Below are positions 59,791 to 64,000 of a stretch of DNA of 64,000 nt, piece after piece (position 1 is the first letter of the stretch; each line of letters begins with the position of its first letter). This stretch comes from Zingiber officinale (Eukaryota > Streptophyta > Magnoliopsida > Zingiberales > Zingiberaceae): the NCBI RefSeq assembly GCF_018446385.1, contig NC_056000.1:34509511-34573510 (forward strand). The letters run 5' to 3'. Made by a program: the position numbers and the translations under genes. The notes beneath the pieces are model-generated. The model did not search any database and had not been told where the DNA came from. It saw only the letters and a list, made by a program, of their open reading frames with translations.

Positions 59791-62425
59791 AACCTTCCCC
59801 AGGTGAATTCAGGTGCATGTGTTATAGAGAATACATAAGATATGGATTTTGTAGAATCATGATTCTCTGTGATTGGGATGGATTATTATCTGATTCGATT
59901 TTTTACAAGTTTACTCTTCTAATTCATAATATTTCAACAGCTGAGGTGTTGTATTCTGATCGAGCTAACCGGGACTCTTATTCTACCCAGTCCAATCTCC
60001 TCACCATCGTGCTATCTTGGATGCTCACATGAACACTTTTTGCTGCTCCAAAATTCTTAAATGCTCGATGTGTTGTTACAGACTTGCCCGACAAAAAAAT
60101 GTGAACTTGCATCGGGTTGTCGGATGACTAAAACTACTATAGCAACTGAACTGCATCGTTCTTTCTGTCATTAACTGAATTGTGAGTTTGTTTTTGCAAA
60201 CCTAAATGGCTAGTGTTTGAATATTTGCTATTGTAATACTTTAATCTCATAATTAAACTCTGAGATTATTTTACAGAAATTACAGATACTATCGACGTGT
60301 TATAGATAAGAATATAAATGTGTTTTTATTTTTAAATTATTTAAATATTTATGTTAGATTATAAATAGGTATCTACCTTAAAATTTGTAAGGCAAAAATT
60401 AAAAAGGCGTCTCTAATTATCAGAATCATCCAACGAGTTCTTCAATATATTTCTCATTGGGCCTTGTTGTACAAGTTACGAGTTAAAATTTCTTAAAGTT
60501 AAATAGATTAAGTAAAAATCACTATAAAATTGAATTAAAAATAGTTTTTTGATATAAAAAAACTTCTACGTATAATTTTTTTAAATAAAATCGTTTTTTT
60601 TTAAATATTAAAATAATACGCTGCACTAGCTTTTAAACTTTTTTTTAATAATGGACCTTTTTTTAGATTTGAATAATTAGGGGTGTCGTTTAATTTTTAC
60701 CTAAATTCGTGAATATTTATGACTATTTTAATTTTTTAAATACTTGAGTTGGTTGGAAAACTAAAATCAAGGATTTAGATGGTCAAGATGAATATTTTTG
60801 CTCTCACTATTTTACTCTTGAATTTGCTCCACTCCTGCCTCCCAAAACCTCTCAGAAGGGACGGAACCAGCAGGACTCCCCGTCTACCCCGATCGAAGAT
60901 GCCCACCACTCCCTCATCACCCCCTCCGTCCCCGGCCGCCCGTTAACCGACACGCCCTCACCCTGGTCCTCTCTCGCCTCTCCGTACTCGCCAAGTATTC
61001 CCTCACTCCGAGTCATCTTGAGCTACTGTAGATCTTCCTCGGCGTGGTCATTTATCTCGTTTGAAATGAGGTCTTCTTGACGGGCGGATGATGATAATTG
61101 TCACCCACGCATGATTTTTTGGATAGGAAAGGATATGAAACTAAGTACTTATTTATCTCACCAGTTAGTTGTATTATCTCCTTTTTTTTCCTATACAGTT
61201 GTTCAGATTGAGGTTGTTTTGTGGCAATTGGTTTTTCTTTTTGTTCAATTGGAGAAATGTGGGAAAGTACAGGGGGAGGACATAAAAGTGTTGTTATTTG
61301 GAGGTGATTGAGTGTGGGGTGTTGAGTAAGCTTAGAAATCAGTTCACTGAGATGCTACCTCAAGAGAGTCATTGGCTCCAGGAGATTGTGTTTCAGAAAG
61401 AGAAAATATGTCAGTAATTTGTTCTATTGGATCATAGTTTGACACTCAACCTGGGAAAATTTTCACAAAAGAAAGTGTGCGTGATGATATTTTTGTATCT
61501 TAAACATAAAAAATTAGTTTGGCTTTATTTATTAGCTGGAGGATCTAACCTAAGTGGTCAAATGATATTATCTTAATTCACACATTTTTTGCACATCCAG
61601 GTTGGTTGACAATCACATAAGAAGTGAAAATATCGAACAGAATAAAATTGATGAGACCAAAAGTAATAACCCTAGTGTTTTTCAAACTATATACCATAGA
61701 AAACTCTTTCTAATGATATTGAGAAAATCTTTGAAGCTATTCATAGAATAGATGGAGCACAAGTTGTACATGACGACAAAGTGGTGGTTTTTTAGTCGGT
61801 CTTCAGGAAAAGAAATCCAGGGGCAGAATTCGGTCTTACACAGGTAAGTAAAAGACACTGCAGTAAAGGTATGTAACAAAGAGGAAGTCATCGGTACAAT
61901 ACAAGTTGTGGTTGAACGTTCAGAATTGGTGCTGGCCCTCACTGCTATGATAAACAATGTAAGGGGTTTTACAGGGATGGCAAGCACACAAACAGTGTTA
62001 CGCCAAAGCATTATCTCCTTGGCTTCATCTTCGCTAAGGTTTTAGAATGGATCTAATGGCTACACTGTGCTCATCAAAATATGTCCAGTATGTTACGTTC
62101 GTGATTCCAAGTCATCTACCGGTCTCTTTGAAAACTGGATATATCATCAAATAGGTAACACATCACAATGTCAAGCAAAAATCTGAAGCTTGACAGATTC
62201 CCACCATGCTACTGACAAATATGACATGATAAACTAGAAATTGTATGCATGAGATATCAGTATTAAATCGATGGACATATATTATAACACGGTTAACAAG
62301 TGGCATCATGAATGACAACTCTTTATGTAATAAAATTACCAATTTGGAGCCACAGAGAATGAAACAACGAATTACTAGACAAATATAACCATTTGAGATT
62401 GGTTTTCAAAAGTCAACAAATAGTT
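59791..62425. other. Unassigned region, possibly with a decayed gene
   Basis: 59800-60800 is mostly AT-rich with nothing recognised. 60840-61060 is abruptly GC-rich and reads on the plus strand like coding sequence (HALTLVLSRLSVLAKY), but stops occur within and just after it. Further plus-strand pieces near 61330-61410 (TEMLPQESHWLQEI) and 61640-61860 also look protein-like, the last ending in a CAG/GTAAGT donor. A 109-codon minus-strand frame lies at 61682-62011. I do not recognise a family in any of them. Confidence 0.3.
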
Positions 62426-62910
62426 GAGATCTATATAACTAAACAAACAAGTTTGAACACATATGTGTTCAGCTCGTTAACGTTAGTGAAAAATGTTTAT
62501 GAACAACGTTTGTGAATAATATTTACGAATCATATTCATTAATAAAACTCTTATCAATATGCTAAATAAATAATAAAATAAAATAAAATAAATAAATAAA
62601 TTTAAATTATCAAACTTAATAATCAATCAAATAACTAAAAATTTCAAACAATCAAACAAGCTTGAATTGAGAGCTTTATAACATCTAAACAAACCAAACT
62701 CCAAACTCAAGCCAAGTTTGAATTGAAGCTAAGTTTGAATTGAGATCTTGATAACATCTAAATGAACCAAGTTCAAGTCAGGATTCAAACAAGCTCAAGC
62801 TCATAAAAAATAAACCAAGTTAAGTTTGAACAAGTATTTCAAAGGCTTAATTCATTTTAAACTTGGTTCAGTTACCTTATTAAACAAGTTTGAACACCCT
62901 AAAATTCAGC
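62426..62910. repeat. Dispersed repeat rich in AAACAAGTTTGAAC / GTTCAAACTTG words
   Basis: The word AAACAAGTTTGAACAC occurs near both ends (62447 and 62883), and AAGTTTGAATTGA, CAAGCTCAAGCTC and similar AAGCTTG-family words recur between. An (AAATA)n stretch lies at about 62565-62605. It resembles the widespread plant repeats built of GAGCTTGTTTGAAC-like phrases. There are no clear inverted ends and no coding capacity. Confidence 0.45.
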
Positions 62911-63563
62911 TTCGTTTGCAGAACCAACAATTTAATTCCAGTTCCCTGTCGAATTTGCTTCATTGCAGCCAAGCATTATGACAGATGAATTAGGAATTGC
63001 CGGAGACTAGGGCAGAAATGGAAGACAGAGCCACCCGTCCACGAATCTAGGGATAGAGGAACGGATGGCAGCATGCATGGTTGATGCACAGTGACTTCAA
63101 CCCAATCGGAGCACAACGACCTTAAACCAGAAACTAAACTCTGATTGAAATCGGAACATAATAACAAAAGGCATACCTTTGGTGAAATCCGGCGAGATCA
63201 GGCCTTATCGCTGGGCGGTGGCGAGGAGGAGCGGCGATGGGAAGACGCCAAGGAATGAGCAAACCCCGACGACGCCAGCAGCGAGATCCAAAGAGGGGAA
63301 GGAACTGGAAAATCCCGGCGGCGTCGGCAAGCAGTCGGGAGACGAGAAGACTCGGCAGAAATCTGGGTAGTTTAGGGCGAAGTCTCATTTATAGAAAGAC
63401 CAGCTGAGTTTAGAAATTTCAATAGGATCCCTATATTTTACAGTAAGGGCTCAATATTTATTAAAATTATAAGGAGAACCTCACTGTGTTTCGATTTATT
63501 CATTTATTTACTTCTCTCTGGGATCCGCTCGCCGTTGCCGCCGCCGCCGCCGCCGCCGACGAG
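62911..63563 (-). promoter_or_regulatory. Upstream region of the TMEM256 gene, possible divergent first exon
   Basis: On the minus strand 63388-63180 is GC-rich, begins with an ATG and ends in CACCAAAG followed by GTATGCC, which would serve as a splice donor. It may be a first, perhaps untranslated, exon of a leftward transcript; no following exon with a known domain is found. 63400-63563 then leads into the TMEM256 gene, with a (CCG)n run at 63540-63558 directly in front of its start codon. Confidence 0.3.
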
Positions 63564-63971
63564 ATGAATCCCATGATTTGGCACAAGGTCGCTGCAATTT
63601 CCGGTACGTATCTCCTCATCACCGTCGTCGCCTGCCCTCGATGCGTTCTCTTCGTTTCTCCTAATCTGATCCGTGATTTCTCTGGTACCTTTTTTTCCCC
63701 AACCGGATCAGGGGTCGCTGCTCTCGGCCTCGGGACTTACGGATCGCATGGCTTCCGGCCAAAAGACGAAACTTTCAAAGAGGTTCTTCTTCGCACGTCC
63801 CTATTTGGCCAATTTGTTCAAAAATTGCTAGGGTTAGATTTTCCCCAACTACGTCTCCATGTTTCGTTTGTGTTATTGTTTTTTTCAAAGGTTTGGCGCA
63901 CTGCATCTCTCTACCACTTGGTCCACACCGCCGCCTTGGTCGGAGCTCCGGTCGCCAAACACCCCAACATC
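63564..63971 (+). CDS. TMEM256/DUF423 small membrane protein, 5' part
   Basis: Exons 63564-63603, 63712-63782 and 63891-63971 are seen; the gene continues past the window. The 64 residues begin MNPMIWHKVAAISGVAAL, followed by GLGTYGSHGF, a lysine-rich linker, and VWRTASLYHLVHTAAL. The AAxxGAxGSHG-like pattern followed by WxTAxxYHxxHTxAL is the hallmark of the TMEM256/UPF0382 (DUF423) family, small proteins with about four membrane helices whose biochemical role is not established. Frame is kept across both splice joints. The full protein is usually about 120 residues, so roughly half is here. Confidence 0.85.
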
Positions 63972-64000
63972 GTGAGTCCTCTATTGATTTGGATGATCAA

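Noticed and set aside
61682-62011. 109-codon minus-strand frame as a separate gene
   Set aside because: No recognised domain, no clear splice partners and hydrophobic composition only; kept as part of an unassigned region.

Overview
The window is nuclear DNA of a flowering plant. Host genes are split by GT..AG introns, their first exons are GC-rich and the later exons AT-rich (a gradient typical of monocots), and the rest is filled with nested plant LTR retrotransposons. A monocot is likely; the style of the retroelements made me think of Zingiberales, but that is only an impression.

Layout. (1) 1-13,400 is a repeat block without a convincing host gene. It holds a gag-bearing Copia-type element (1-4,600, minus strand, running off the left edge) inserted in an older LTR (4,601-5,149). 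Next comes a tandem-repeat tract with GTAGC/GCTAC motifs, interrupted by two complete solo LTRs, each with a perfect 5-bp target duplication (7,309-9,617 and 10,017-12,796). (2) 13,548-28,498 is a four-level nest: an old short-LTR Copia on the minus strand, broken by a SINE-like insertion with an 18-bp target duplication, which holds a minus-strand LTR, which in turn holds a Copia element on the plus strand (17,492-26,253, TSD CCTTC). (3) 29,636-63,971 is the gene-bearing part.

Host genes. Four gene models were built exon by exon. Three are complete: an apyrase of the plant APY6 type (29,636-38,656, plus, 8 exons, 542 aa), organellar GatA (40,496-46,656, plus, 10 exons, 559 aa) and a plastid-type CPBP/CAAX-protease-like membrane protein (47,647-52,937, minus, 10 exons, 353 aa). 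All three keep their reading frame across every splice junction. The fourth is the 5' half of an ABC1K8/OSA1-type atypical kinase (53,668-56,615, plus, 5 exons, 328 aa). It stops in the middle of the kinase domain; a Copia fragment and unrelated sequence follow, so it is probably a gene remnant. A fifth gene, a TMEM256/DUF423 protein, starts at 63,564 and leaves the window on the right.

How they fit together. GatA (transamidosome), the CPBP protein and the ABC1K8 remnant are all organelle-related. The CPBP and ABC1K8 genes are head to head with 730 bp between start codons, and GatA and the CPBP gene converge. I see this as neighbourhood, not as an operon-like system. The most unusual things are the arrays of short palindromes (GATCGGT..ACCGATC type) that recur in three separate retroelement contexts, the truncated kinase gene, a terminal-inverted-repeat element with about 0.8 kb of almost pure pyrimidine inside the apyrase first intron, and the GTAGC/GCTAC tandem tract hit twice by LTR elements.
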